Notes: generated from the sequence alone by a model not told the origin. Shown: positions 11,966 through 25,336, counted from the first letter of the stretch. The stretch is DNA of 64,000 nt from Bisporella sp. PMI_857 (GCA_021307315.1 JAJSPD010000005.1:372001-436000), one strand, 5' to 3'. Made by a program: numbers and translations.

Positions 11966-13981
11966 GGTGGGCACGTTGCTCGGCTGTGATTCTGTTCCTT
12001 CCTCAACGAGTTATTGCCTTACAGAAATCCGGACTCAATCAATGTACTTATCTGAAAGGAATTATCCTCTCTATTATCTAGAATTATATACATCACTACA
12101 AATCTAGTGCTGACGCTAATTTACGTAGTAGCCAAATCGTTCTACCGGTAGATGTCAAACTCGTTGATGAAAAGAGGGCCCGACGTGGACTCGCACAGAT
12201 GCCATTGGACCTTTTAGTTGGAGATGTTCTTCAATCTCCACAACAAAAAAAAACTTAGATTCAACTTAAACGGTTGCCATTGTTGCGATGTCTGTCAAAT
12301 CTAGTCCGGTCAGAAAATGTATGATGCCGACCTGAGGTAATTCGTATTGGAAGCCAATTAGAATCGAGGATCTGGAAGGCTTAGCAGGGGCTGCATGAAT
12401 GAGGACTAAGCCAATTTCGTCTCGTGTGATTCCTGATCCGGTTAAGCAAAGAAACTCTTAACGGCGCTCCTCCTCTTACCGAAAGTAGACATTAGTCAGG
12501 GATCCTCTTCAAAACCGTAACTTGGAGCAGAGAATTATCTCAAGGATTTCTCTTTCACAATCGAAATATGATCCCGATCATTTAGGTGTTAATCAGACCC
12601 TAATTTCCACAAGTTCCAATCATGAGAAAGCTCCCATACTTCAAAAATCATGGGATTATATAAAACCAGACTGATATATATGAATTGAAGAGCAGCCATT
12701 TTGATCAAGATACAACACACTGTTTCCAGCCCATGCATTGAACTACCAGCCTTCACGTGTTTACTTCCGAAAAGTGTTGTATTCACTATTTTTTTTTTTA
12801 GGCTTTTCGGAATTCATATGCACATTTTCGGATCAAATAAATGCATGTGATACCATGAAATGAAAAAACACTTGAACTTTCTTTAGCACTGTGCCATAAG
12901 TTCAAGGCATCGAAAAGACTCTCGCAGGGTGCTGACACCACTCTCTAGTGCGTTTTTGAAAGAGTCCCAGGAACTCTTTGAGTGAATACATCGGCCCATG
13001 GCATATTTCATTCGAAGTTGCTTCCTTAGAAGACGGCTACTTTGGCTCCATATTGTTTTACCTGTATGGTAAATGACGGCCGTATTGCCTTTTTCTGTTT
13101 GGTTTTCATTGCTAACTTGCGAAATCTCATGGCTCTTTCTTGTATACTATGAAGAACGCACGGTATCTATGCAAATAGACTAATACTAAAAGGCGATAAA
13201 TGACGCGCGCCCTTCCCACAAAGTTTGTCTCAGCTCAAATAGATCTACTCGACTGATGTCTATGTCTGCCCAGTTCAGGCGGGCTATCGTGCAAAGTCTG
13301 ATATTCTGACCTAAGTTGTCGAACCTGAAGGACATCCGGACCTGATCATAATGGCTCTGCTTGAGTTTGTTGATATATAGACAAACCTATAATTTGGTAC
13401 TAATTGCTGTCATTACTGCTGCCATATTCTATAACGCCGCTCCTGTGGACGGTGAAACCGGATTATGTGTGGAAAGGGCGGGCTCGCTCCTAAGATGGCG
13501 AGCTGAAGTTGCCACGGACGGGTAAATTGTACGTCTTACATTACATCGTGTGGCCATCGCTTGGTTTTCCAACTCTGAGATGTTTTACCCTCATTAGGGC
13601 AAGGGATTCTCACCATTGCAGCTCTACGTTGCCCCAGCGCCAACTACCCGAGATATGCGCCTACGAGATATGCCATTCAAGACTGTTGATCAAATATTCG
13701 ATATCTGTAACTGCTAAGGTTCTACAGAAATGTCTGCGAATGGGGCAATGCAACAGTGCTATCACCTCTATGCTCGCATCGCTCAATCGTAATACTAAGT
13801 CTCATGAAGGTATTTCTCATCTCATATCATAAATTTTCTCGGTAGCTAACTTCATGGTCATGACCAAGAAATAATCTCGACAAAACCTTGCTCTTATCAT
13901 CTTTCGCTCTATCTCAGGGCTCGGCGCTTACACCCGCTCTCTCCCTCAGTCGTCCACATATTTATCATCCATAACAACCGC
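11966..13981. other. Long intergenic region
   Basis: About 2 kb without a supportable gene. A 107-codon plus-strand frame at 13509-13832 begins at TTG and resembles no family. The right part is the 3' flank of the MFS transporter and the left part the promoter of the cupin gene. Confidence 0.6.
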
Positions 13982-15767
13982 TCATACCTTGATTCGCTCG
14001 CCTTCATTAGATTCATGATGATCCAGCTTATTCTCATAATGCTGCACAATACTCTCCTTGACCTCAACATCAAAAACATCCACCTCTGTGCTGGAGAACT
14101 TCCTCGCGCTCACTCCCCTCTCGAACAGTAGATCTAGCTCTGCAAAACTCCTTCCAGCAGGCTCAGGAAGACGGAAATAAACGTAGATGATGCAGAGGAA
14201 GCAAGAGCCACCCCAGAAGAAGCCGGCGTAGTTGCCCCAGTTCCAGGCTGTAGGGTTCAGCATGTATGGCGTGAGGACGCTGCAAATTATGCCTACAATG
14301 TTGCTTTTTCTTTGTTAGGTGAAATAAAAGTAAGGATTGGAAGAGGACCTACTAGAGGTTGCGACCGAGCACGACAGTCTTGATTTGGAGGCGGCGGGTT
14401 GATAGCTCGGCAACTAAGGAGTAGCAGACTGTTCCAACGGAAAGTTGGTAGCAAACAGCCCAGCACAGCATGATAGAGCCCGTTGCGAGGGACCCTTGTT
14501 TCCTGTCTGGTACCAAACCGAGGAAGCCTAGGAGGAAAAGCATGGTGCAGAGGCCGCAGAGGCCATAGAGGTAGAGGGATCGTCTACCTATACCGAAAGA
14601 CATGAGCCACCACGCACCGAAGACACCGGCCATGTTGATACCGTATTGCCCCATAGCGAAATCATACGACGTTGAAGGATCGAGACCGGCGCGCTGGAGG
14701 AAATATGCAGAGTATCCAGAGAAAGAGTTTCCACTCAAGTTCTGAATAGCCCATACCATACACACGATTTCTGTACGGCGTCTATCTGTGCCTTTGAAGC
14801 AGTCCCAGTAGCTAGTACCAGAAGTGATCTCCTCCTCGAGAGCGGTAGTGTGAACCATCATAGAAATTGTCTCATCGGCGTCAAAGTCGGTTTCCTTGTC
14901 TAAACTAGTGAGGCGGAGGAGCGATTTCTTGGCTTCTGCGGTACGACCTTTGCGGACCAGCCACCATGGAGATTCTGGGGCGAGAGCAATGCCGATCAGG
15001 AGTGGGACAGGCCACATCCATTGGAGAGCGTATGGGATCTGAAAATGTCAGTATACGGATCGACAAATATGGGTGCGAGTACATACTCGATAAGACCACT
15101 CATCGTTCCGTGGTAACATGGACTTGATAACTCCAATGCCAATGACTTGACCCAGTCCCCAGCAGAAGTTGACATAGGTAGTTAGATAACCACGTAGCGC
15201 GACGGGACAGACCTCAGAAGCGTATGTGATTGTCAAGGTCTGGAAGATCCCCCAAGGAATACCACAGAGAATTTCAGCAACTAAGAGGTGGACAACACTC
15301 TGGGCAGTGAAGAAGATGGCGGTGAAGGCAATAATCAAGGTGAGGCAGGTCATCACAGTGTAGCGGTACCCAAATCGTTCGGATACATAACCATTGATAA
15401 ACAGGCCAATGATCTCACCAACGTTACAACCATTACTCAAACCGCTTTGCCATGGTGCTGATATCTGGTGCTCCGGAGGGTTACTGCCAGGGACAAGATC
15501 TCCGTACTTCTCGTTGAACTTGGGGAATCCATAGAAATTACTGAGCAGACAGACATCATATCCTTCCATCGCAATGCAAGTCGAGATCAAGATGCTCCAG
15601 GCGACGGCTTTAGGATACAACTTGATGCCCTGAAGCAGGGTCATCTTGTGCTCCTTTTCCGTGGCACTTTTGGCACCTCGAATGACCTCACCCATAGCTT
15701 TCGAGTGCTTGAAGTCATGGTCCTGAGCGGTGATATTGTCGCCGGTCTTTTCGTCGAAAGTCGCCAT
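13982..15767 (-). CDS. MFS sugar transporter, alpha-glucoside (maltose) permease type
   Basis: Exons 15087..15767, 14353..15038 and 13982..14303 give 562 residues. Introns of 48 and 49 nt (GTATGT and GTAGGT donors) restore the frame. It has the sugar-porter layout: a hydrophilic N-terminus of about 50 residues, then roughly 12 membrane segments. The loop 2-3 motif is YVSERFGYRYT, the cytosolic motif PESPWWLVRKGR follows TM6, and FGIGRRSLY and the PETxGR-like LPEPAGRSFAELDLLFE lie near the end. The motif ELSTRRLQIKTVVLGRN and the C-terminal half match Mal-type general alpha-glucoside:H+ symporters such as Mal61/Agt1. Plasma-membrane uptake of maltose-like sugars is inferred; the exact sugar cannot be read from sequence. 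No glucosidase gene lies next to it. Confidence 0.88.
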
Positions 15768-17901
15768 AGTGGAAGCTCAGTTACACAAAGTCGCTTGGAA
15801 ACAAGATTCACACGACAGCGTCCTGACTGAGGAGAAGAGAAAAAGAAGATAGAATTTGCAGGAGATTAATCCCCCACTTATAGACTTTTCGCTGCGGGGA
15901 ATTGCAGCGCATTTTGACTGGCTAGTAGCCTTCCCGAGGCAGCTAAAGGGTCATGTGATGGGTCTTTTGATGTATCTCAAGGTTAAAAGGATGGAGGAGT
16001 GAGTTCTGACGTTGCAATGATTTACCTGAACGGGAAATTCCCGCCTACTGGGTCATTTGTCCAAGATCGCAGCCCGGGGATTCTGGGGTACTGCATATCG
16101 AGCAGCCTGTGTGCCAGACCCATGAAGAAATGATAGCAGCAATTCTCGCCTATGATCGTCTAGACTCAATTTGGCTTTTGACATACGCCTGTTGGGGATT
16201 GAATGGGGGAAGTCTTTGAAAAAGTGGGAGAAGAAGTGGAGTTGACATATCAAGTACCCAAGAACAGAAATCCTCGCCTAGCATCTTTTCTGCCGCTAAA
16301 CCGCGTCTAGGCAGCCGGAACGGCTCGAGGGGTTTTGCTTTTGCAATACAAGAGTCGTGGATGGCGCCATGAGTACGGCACAGGACGGGGAAAATGTGAA
16401 TATAAGATTGCGGGGATCTGCAAGGGCACACCACTTAGCTTTGTGATTCGGCACTTTAAAACGCATGGCTTTGCAACCGCCGGTGTTTGACGGAAGCTGC
16501 TACAAATACATCCAAGTACCATTGGGCACATTATCAACTACGCAAGCCCAATATTCCTATCATTGAGAATGCACACCTTGGCCATGACTCGCTTCTCAAT
16601 AGTTTGAGTCAATTAATTGTCTAAAGTCATCTGATAAGAAGCTTGAGCTTATTGTTCCGATTACCTAGCGGATGAAGCTTAATTGCGTGTATTTCAGCGG
16701 CCGAACCTATGTCATGTCGAACAGCTGTCTGGGGGTTTAGGAGATATTATGCCCTACCCAATTTGAAGAAGTTCTGGGCTCCAACTGCTCACAAACTGAT
16801 GGCGCATAATTAGCAAGTTTGCACGGAAGACATCGCCCTAAATGTATGGAGCAATTCTAATGGAACTTTGCGTGAAAATGGCATGTGACATGGAAGGAAA
16901 GTACTTCCTGTGGCATCGTAAGGCACTTCTCACTGTGAGATTGGCTTCTAGTCTCGTGAGTGTATTAGCCTAAGGCCATTGTTCTCTTTAGCTAAATGTC
17001 AACAATCTACATATGAGGCTCTAAGTAACACATCCGACCAAGGTGAAAGGACATCTGTGACCAAGTATTAATGGTTCATGGGTAGATGATATCTTTTTTT
17101 TTTCATATTCTTGACACTTGCCTTCTAAACGAAACGCACATCTAGTTACTTAATACAACTTGCTATCTAGCTATTCGGAAGATGAATAGATTGACCAAGA
17201 CAGACATGTTAACATATGGTTAATTTGCGATGAAGGCAATTCATTGGTATATGTTGCTGACTTCCTTGCTCTCAACTCCCCTTTCGTGTTCCCACCATGT
17301 GAAGAAATGAACTTCCAAATAAGAGTTACAGTTACAAGGAACAATATTGGGGACTGATAGGCTGAAAATCAAAACAGACACGGGGACTAATTTCGGTCGA
17401 GGGCGTGACAAGTTGATGTATCCGACCAACAAATGTTTTCAAGAGGTGCTCTAGTATTAGTGTGCAGCATAAGAGTATCACTGAGTAGCTAAACTATTTG
17501 AACAAGTACCTGATTGATTGGCTAAATGGTGAGTAAGAGCTAAATCCTCCTTCCCTTATTCTAACACTTGCATCTTATGGAGGATGCTATTATAGTAAAT
17601 TTGCAGTTTACTCTAAAATGACAGAAACTAATCCTCACATGACACCGTGCCGCATACCTGTTTCTACGGAGCCACGATAGCAAAGAGGAACATGAAGAAT
17701 GCTTCCACACAAACGCCTATCATATGAGAAGCTATACTAAAGCTATGTAAATTGGTATCCGAGTATCTTTAAATATACACTAGGTTTTATCACCAAAACG
17801 CCTCATGCCGCTCGTTACATGCCAGCCAAGAAATTCTCAAAAGCATCTATATTCGCAAGCAAGACTTGAGTCTCAGTGTGCCAGACCTTGTCAATCGTTT
17901 T
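15768..17901. other. Intergenic; promoter of MFS transporter
   Basis: The left 350 bp contain candidate CreA sites (listed separately). The rest has short frames without support and a T-run at about 17094-17103. It is also the 3' flank of the Sds3-like gene. Confidence 0.5.
15872..16088. promoter_or_regulatory. Cluster of candidate CreA (SYGGRG) sites
   Basis: Upstream of the sugar-transporter ATG (15767) lie CCCCAC at 15872 (reverse of GTGGGG), GCGGGG at 15894, CCGGGG at 16074 and CTGGGG at 16083. All fit the SYGGRG consensus of the carbon-catabolite repressor CreA/Mig1. Six-base matches are common, so repression by glucose is only an inference from the match and the transporter type. Confidence 0.35.
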
Positions 17902-19595
17902 TCATCGTAACTTTCGGCCTCGACTACTCGTGACACCTTCTCCAGTGTCTTGACGAGACATAGGAATGCCTCCCCCAACTTCACTGGGAACCCGCGACAT
18001 GTCGTCGCCGCCTAATGGCGTAGCAAATCCATCTCGAACGCTGCCCCGTATGCTGCTTTCTCTGAGGTTACTTTCTCGAGTGTTGCTTCCTATGTAGCCT
18101 TTGTTTTCAGACTTCATGTAATAAATCTGGTATCTGCGAGGCGTGGCAACAGCCTCCAGTAGAGTTCGGCCTCCATTCTCCAGCTCAAGATTCTGCCCTT
18201 TGCCGTGTTGGTCATTGTATCTCCTTGCCTGTCGGATGATCTCTAGTTCGGACGCCAATTCCTCGGGAGTAAGGCCGTTTGGCTGGTTGGCCGAGTCGCC
18301 TTTGATATAGCCTCTTTGCATTACAGAGGCAAGAAGGGGAGGGAGCTTGGGAAGTTGTTTATTCAAAGAGAGCATATTTCCGGGATAATTGAGGTCGCTA
18401 ATGACATCGATACCAAGCCCTGTAACATAGTTGGGAGCCACGGCTCGTGTACTGCGAGTCGCATGTGAGTACTGTCGTTCCATAGAAACTCCACCAGGGG
18501 CCGACTCTTCATCATCGTCCATGTCGCCATTTGCGGCGATATCGTCGTTGCTCGAATCTGCCTTCCCATTAGGAGGACTATCGACATTATCGGAGTATGG
18601 TTGATGACGCTGAATGTATGAATGTGCTGCAAGAGCAGCTGTGTTGTACGTCATAGCCAGCTCCTTCTCAGTGAATAACTTATCAATGCTATAAAGGTTC
18701 GAGTCAACCTGTTGTGAAGTCAAGTCGCGTTTCTCCTGGGCCCATAGCGGTGTACTGGCTCCATTGTCAAGACGTTGGCGGGTTGGGGCTGGAGATTCGT
18801 CACTATCTGCTGCTTTGCGTTTTCGCTTTCCACCCTCCGCTAAAGTCGCCAGCTCTTCTGCATCGCGGCGATGTCGTGTTGCTCGTTTCCCATGCAAACC
18901 ACCCGGGCTGGCAGGGTTGGCAAGACCATACTGGCTAGGATGTAGAAGAAAAGCATTGCTATCGGCTATTTCGACAGTCTCTCTGTCTCGGGAGAGTCTG
19001 TTCTTCTTGCTGATTACACTGTTTATCAAGCGATCCCGCAGAGTACTCGATAATGCGCTATGCTCGTTCGCAGCAAGTCGCATTCTATAGGCATGTGTGG
19101 CATTGAGCTCGCTCATTTTAACTTCGTAATCTCTCTGCCAAAACACGATTAGATAAATAACAAGAAATAGTCGTGACATACCCTGTGAAGAGTCAATTCT
19201 CTGTCTCGATCCTCCATCGCATCATTGACTTGGTTGGCAAAATCAGCGTACAGTTTACCCGCTCGAGGTGGAGGCGCAAGGACTGTACGCATATTCTTGA
19301 TACTGTCTAAAACCATATCATCAATGTCCTCGCCCTGGTCCTTCAAAGGCCGTTGACCATAGGCATCGGCTTCCATAATCAGATTCATATCAATCTGAAT
19401 AGCCTGAAGCTGTTCCCTGTAATGTATGTCCTTGCTCTGCGAGAATCTTGTTATGAGCTCTTCGAGACGATCTGCGAGCATAGTCCGACGTTTGTCTCGC
19501 TTTGAGATGGGAGGAGGGGAATTGGTATGGTGTCTATCGACTCTGTGCGAGCCGCCCATTGTAGGGGATCTTGGAGGAGACGGACTGGTTGCCAT
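17902..19595 (-). CDS. Sds3-like subunit of the Rpd3/Sin3 histone deacetylase complex
   Basis: Exons 19182..19595 and 17902..19134 give 548 residues. The 47-nt intron (GTATGT donor) splits LTLHR from RDYEVKM in phase 0. The start is ATG 19595 (MATSPSPPRSP); the frame upstream reaches only a TTG. Residues about 40-70 (KRRTMLADRLEELITRF, then HYREQLQAIQIDM) and 140-190 (helical, ending LRDRLINSVISKKNRLSRDR) match the coiled-coil Sds3-like/Dep1 region that scaffolds Sin3-Rpd3. They are followed by LLHPSQYGLANPASPGG and a basic RATRHRRDAEE, as in other filamentous-fungal members. The C-terminal half is disordered. The role as a nuclear corepressor subunit is inferred from the family; Sds3 and Dep1 are hard to tell apart by eye. 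Confidence 0.65.
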
Positions 19596-21784
19596 TGCGG
19601 GCACTGTATAGCTAGTGCGCAACTTTGATGGTCCGCACAAATGTGAGGAGGATATGTAATATTTTCCGCTTGTGTTGGATTGGATTGAAGTTCTGAATAG
19701 TGATCGGGGTTCAAAAATTGTCAAAGTTGATGTAGAGGGGTCAGAAGACCTAAAGGACGAACGAAAATATTGATTCTATAGGCGTGTATCAAAACAATAG
19801 TAGTATTGCAGTTCTAGCAGAAGCATAACAACGAGCTGCAGGCGCGGTAAGTATTGTTACTGTCACAATCATCAGCGGACCTTGCTTTTTCAGTTAATTC
19901 AGCCGTCCCTATTGTTGTCCCATCATGTGGATTCAGTGCTACCGAAGCTAAAAGCTAATAGCACTGTTCATTGGCTCAGATAAGCCGAGCCCCGCCAAGA
20001 CTCAGCCTGGTGGTAGTCTTGGCCATCTTCTACAGCCTTGCTCTCGACTGCAAGGATGTCGTACAAATGATGCTATACTTTTGATTACAATACTCCCTAT
20101 TCTTAGGGGCGATTCTTCACTAGATTATATGCAATACTTGTGCGCCATAAATTTTGAACCTATATGGCTCAATTTCATAAGTGAGCCAGGCTCGAGAGTT
20201 CACAATGAAGTCGAGTGTGTACGAATCCAAGGTCCAAGGTGAAGGAGAAATGGGAACTGTGATTGATCCTATTCTAGGGCCGGGAAAGCTCACTAGCAGG
20301 ATAACTATTCTCATGAAAGCCGCTCCCAAGTACGCTCCCAGCTATGGACGCTCTGACGGTAATGTATGTTGAACGGACATTTAAAGAAGTATGGCTTTGT
20401 CAAGTTTGATCTGCCACAGCAATAAAGACCGCTAATTGAAGAGTCTTCCGGGTGCTTTCGCATTCAATTCCAAATATTTCAAAGAAAACTCCATTTGCGG
20501 TTTTGATGTGGCGCCACCAGATACCCTTTCAGTATACCTGTCCATCAATAGCTCGCGGAACTTCAAGTGCTGCACAAGTCAAGGACCATTATTCTTGATA
20601 TTGACTAACCCGAGTTCGAGATAACTTTGTACTAAGATTGCAATCGTAGATTTTCTACTATCATTGATTAATAGAGTATATATAAAAGATTTTTAGGCAA
20701 GTTGTACAGTTGCACTTGTAAAGTATACTAGTCTAAGATCTTAATATACCATCATTTTTGTTTACTAATTGAAGGAATGGCCAGGGCTCCATATTGAAAC
20801 GAATAGAGATTGAACTCTAAAATCTGTACTGGATAGCTAATTAATTGCAATGAGATAATTTATTTCTACTTGAGATATCGGAAGAAGATACCTTCAGAAG
20901 TATAAGCTTGAGTAATCTAACATAAGAATAGAGCACAATCTTGGTATACAAAGCCAGTTTCTAGGAATAAAATCTCCCCGGACCATTCTATCTCTAAGGA
21001 AATATTATGTAAAGCTGGTTCGGAACAGAATAGAAACATGGTAATAAGGCAGCACAGCGAAGCTAATATGATTTTATTCTTTACTATTTTTACGAATATA
21101 TCAAAATTATTTGGTACATTGGACATGATGACATAAATCGGGCTTTTCCATATTGCACAATTCTGCCGAGCAGTTGCTCAGAGATAAGAATGGCCGCGTT
21201 AAATTACACTCGCAGGGCAATTATCTAGTACAGAAATTTCGCGAAGGAGCTGAAAGCAGGCAGAAGTTTCGATTTTGCTTATGAGAAATGTGCCTGAACT
21301 GTGTGGTTTTATATTTGGACTGTAAGCTTGTGATTAGTATTCCTAACTTGGAGTGGAGAACCAAAACACAAGTTCCTTGGCATGTCGTGTCTGGCTACCT
21401 CTTGTTGGAGACTTCGTGTACTCTTGCAGAAAAGGCTGAAATTTTCTGGAGTTGCCTTCCCATGAATCGTTCCCAACATCGATAAGTCTTATGATTCTGC
21501 GGAATATCTGATAAGAAGATGTTGGCATGTAGCGTACCAAGCATGCAAACATGGGGGAAGTCAATAACCTGGGATCTAGTAAGATATTGGAACCCACCTC
21601 GTTCGATGCATTATGCAAAAGAGCCTAACATACAATTTGCATATGCACTTTACTAGTACCATGACACTGGATGGGCAGACAGGGATGATTCTTTCAAAGG
21701 AAACTAGAGGTCACCCAAGAAGTTCGTGCATAATTCGATAAGTAGCCTGACCTCCCATCAGATAAAGCAACGTCGCATATGAAC
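19596..21784. other. Long AT-rich intergenic region
   Basis: Promoter of the Sds3-like gene on the left and 3' flank of MOD5 on the right. The part at about 20640-21130 is strongly AT-rich with many stops in all frames. No gene, RNA or mobile element is recognised. Confidence 0.6.
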
Positions 21785-23278
21785 TCAGTTTGAGCCCGCT
21801 GTTGCAGAGTCGTTGCCGTCACCAGGAGCAGGTCTTTCATGGACAATTCCCATTTTCTCTTTCTTGACCATGCGGCGATGGGTACGACTTTTGAGATGAC
21901 TCTGCCATTGTTCCTCTGTCACCACAATTGTATGACAGAGATCACACTCCTGGCGAGTGGATGGATCTGGACTCTTGTTTGGCAGTTCTGGATTCAATAA
22001 TCGCTTAGCAGAACTTGACATCTCACTTGGCTTTTGAAGCTGTTGGCCAGTCAAGAAAGATTCGGTCAATTCAAGTGCAGGCTTCAAGACTGAATTTGAC
22101 CAGTCGTCCTGGTTAGTACCATCCAAGAGGTACAAGCTATTCAGGGAATTCTGCTCTGATAGAGCTGCGATCAACTTACGACGAATCCATCGATTCTGTC
22201 GTTGAGCATATTGCCGTGTGGCAGATTTCACTCGTTCAATGGACTGACTTAACAGTTCCTCGATATGATTTGGAGATTCGGATCCACTTTCAAGAGCAGC
22301 AAGGTATGGCACAAACTCTTTCCACCCGATTGATACCCAAATACCTCGTCCTTGGTCAACTTCAACTTCATCCTTCAACTTAGCTTGAAGAAATACATTC
22401 ATGGACTTGACTTCAGCTAGGAGGCCCGAGTCCATCATTTTATCTACCCGGTTGTCTAGTCTATTTTTGAGAACCTCAGGTTCAGAGTAAATCCAAAACA
22501 ATAGTGTAGACTTGAGTTGTTTTGACTCTGGCGAAAGCTCTTTGTCTGTTGGTAGTGTGGTATTTTGGCGCAATAACCTGTTTTCTTTCTGTATACCATA
22601 GACTTCAGATGCTTTTCGTCCTGTAAGGAGGAATATCTCTAGCGACCGTCGTATCTTTCTTCTATCATTTGGATGCCATCGATCGGCCATTATAGGGTCT
22701 ACTTCTTTCAATTTTTGTATCATTGTATCAGTAGACCCAATGAGTATGGGAAACTTGTTCTCGATCTCTTGAGTTGATAGTTCTGGTGCAACTTCCGCTT
22801 CCATTTGTGCTTCCTGTTCGGTCACAAGAGAATCCTCGAACAAGAGTGATTGGGTATAGTAATGTGTGCCTCCCACGAGAATTGGCAGCCGATTCCTTGA
22901 GCGTATTTCTTTTATTATCCTGCTAGCGTTTCTCTTGAAAATGCCCACCCTCCATGGTTCCTCATCGTGCGATATGAACCCTAGTAAGTGGTGGGGAATT
23001 CCATTCTGCTCTTGAACAGTAACTTTATTGGTGATTATAGGCAGACCATCATACATCTGCATAGCATCTCCATTAATGACCTCGCCGTTGAATCGGGTTG
23101 CTAAATCTATGGCAAGCTATAACGCGAATTAGTCAACGCAATGCAAGGCTGAGAGCTGATATACCTGTGACTTGCCAGTACCTGTTGCGCCTAGAACTAC
23201 AATCAGCGGATTTTTGGTGGGGAACGGTCGTTCCGCCATGATTGCTTGTCTATAGAACTGCCATGTCCTATGAAGCAT
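21785..23278 (-). CDS. MOD5: tRNA dimethylallyltransferase (tRNA isopentenyltransferase)
   Basis: Exons 23165..23278 and 21785..23116, with a 48-nt intron (GTATAT donor), give 481 residues from the first ATG and 468 from an in-frame second ATG at 23239. The enzyme transfers dimethylallyl from DMAPP to A37 of UNN-decoding tRNAs (i6A37). Visible family marks are the P-loop GATGTGKS, the substrate-binding INGDAMQMYDGLPIITNKV, VGGTHYYTQ, the DRWHPNDRRKIRRSLEI helix, and a C-terminal zinc finger C-x2-C-x12-H-x5-H (CDLC ... HLKSRTH) as in yeast Mod5. Length fits the eukaryotic family. The short Arg/His-containing extension between the two starts lacks acidic residues, as expected for a mitochondrial isoform. 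It diverges from SEC61. Confidence 0.93.
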
Positions 23279-23783
23279 GATCCATTAATATCATATTTCA
23301 AGCTTGACCTTGTCGCGCTGCAAAGCATGTAGTTTTTGTGCATTTGGTCTTCCAGACTCGCTTAGTTTAATTTAGTTCATCTGATCCGATTCAACAAAAA
23401 AAGCAGCATGGTCAATCATATGAGTAAAATAAGCTAGGACTGATGCATATTAATCCAACTGAATGATTTGATGATATTCCAATTAGATAGACCGTCGAAG
23501 GAATTATCTTTTCGCGCAAACTGGAGTCAATAAAGGTTTGTTGGCTTGCCTGTTTTAAGTTAGGCTGGGGCTCTGCCTCTGAGCCAATGAGGCTGAGGCC
23601 ACATAGTATCTAAAGCGATTTCTCCACCACAAGCTAGGAGATCTGTTCGTTATAATTGCTTCGGACACATCACCACACGACCACAAAATCAACCCGAACA
23701 CCTCAGAATTTCTTTTCCGTCGCTCCTTATCATCATCTAATTCAATTCCACGTCTGTGAGGTTTGCAAAGATAACCCGCCAAG
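23279..23783. promoter_or_regulatory. Divergent MOD5-SEC61 promoter region
   Basis: 505 bp separate the first MOD5 ATG (minus) from the SEC61 ATG (plus), so both promoters must lie here or overlap the genes. No specific site could be assigned. Confidence 0.55.
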
Positions 23784-25336
23784 ATGAGTGGCCGTAAGTT
23801 CGATGCCCACAGTGTCTGCAGTTGCGACAGCATCGACAAAATAGCTAATAGAATTGTTACCAGTTCGATTCCTCGATCTCATCAAACCCTTCTCCCCAAT
23901 CCTTCCTGAGGTCCAACAACCCGAAGGCAAGGTGGCCTTCAATCAAAAATTGATGTGGACGGGCTTGACACTGTTAATATTTTTGGTTATGAGCCAAATG
24001 CCTCTCTACGGCATTGTGTCATCAGACAGTTCAGATCCAGTCTACTGGCTGCGTATGATGATGGCAAGTAATAGGGGAACTCTGATGGAACTTGGGATCA
24101 CTCCAATTGTGTCTTCCGGCATGGTCTTTCAACTTCTCGCTGGTACACACTTGATTGATGTGAACCTCGACTTGAAATCGGACCGTGAGCTCTACCAGAC
24201 TGCGCAAAAACTCTTCGCTGTTATCTTGTCTATGGGACAAGCTACTGTCTATGTCTTCACTGGACTTTATGGTCAACCATCGGATCTTGGTGCGGGTATT
24301 GTCTTCCTCCTCATCCTTCAATTGGTCGTCGCTGGCTTGATCGTCATTCTACTCGATGAGCTTCTTCAAAAGGGATATGGTCTTGGAAGCGGTATTTCGC
24401 TTTTCATCGCCACCAACATCTGCGAGTCTATTGTCTGGAAGGCGTTTTCTCCAACGACCATCAACACTGGTCGTGGCCCAGAGTTTGAAGGTGCTGTTAT
24501 CGCACTCTTCCACCTCTTGTTCACATGGCCAAACAAGCAACGTGCTCTCCACGAAGCTTTCTACAGACAAAACCTTCCCAACATCATGAACCTCCTTGCG
24601 ACTCTTGCTGTCTTCGCCGCGGTGATCTACCTCCAAGGATTCCGTGTTGAGATCCCAGTCAAGTCCTCCCGCCAACGTGGTGCTCGTGGATCATATCCCG
24701 TCCGCCTATTCTACACCTCTAACATGCCTATCATGCTACAGTCAGCTCTTTCCTCAAATGTCTTCCTTATCAGCCAAATGCTGTACTCGCGCTTCTCTGA
24801 TAACCTGCTGGTTCAACTCTTCGGCGTTTGGGAGCCCAAGGAGGGATCTCCACAACTCTTCGCGGTCTCCGGTCTTGCATACTACATGTCTCCACCACTG
24901 AACTTCACTGATGCGGTTCTGGACCCTATCCACACTGCCGTTTACATTGCCTACATGCTCGTTGCATGCGCTGTCTTCTCCAAGACCTGGATCGAGGTTT
25001 CTGGATCTAGCCCAAGAGATGTCGCAAAGCAGCTTAAGGATCAAGGTCTCGTTATGGCCGGTCACAGAGAGCAGAGCATGTACAAGGAGCTCAAGCGCAT
25101 CATTCCTACCGCAGCTGCCTTTGGTGGCGCATGCATTGGCGCTCTCTCTGTTGCAAGCGACTTGATCGGCGCACTTGGATCAGGCACTGGTATTCTATTG
25201 GCAGTCACGTAAGTTATCCTTCACAACTGTAAATATACTAGCTCTAATAGTTCATAGCATCATCTACGGATACTTTGAAATTGCTGCGAAGGAGGGCGAT
25301 ATGGGTGGAATGGGCAAGGGTATGATTATGGGATAA
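23784..25336 (+). CDS. SEC61: Sec61 alpha subunit of the ER protein translocon
   Basis: Exons 23784..23793 (only 10 nt), 23864..25208 and 25258..25336 give 477 residues, the usual Sec61 alpha length. The product begins [13 protein letters not shown], the amphipathic N-terminus of Sec61/SecY, and shows about ten membrane segments. It also has the conserved QMPLYGI, the [14 protein letters not shown] segment and the lumenal/plug region. Loop 8 ([20 protein letters not shown]) and the C-terminal helix before [10 protein letters not shown] are also present. It forms the ER protein-conducting channel with Sss1 and Sbh1. The codon pattern is C-ending, consistent with high expression. The ORF alone would miss the initiator because the first intron falls right after codon 3. 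Confidence 0.97.

Noticed and set aside
13509..13832. 107-codon plus-strand frame
   Set aside because: TTG start, no recognisable domain, no splice partner.
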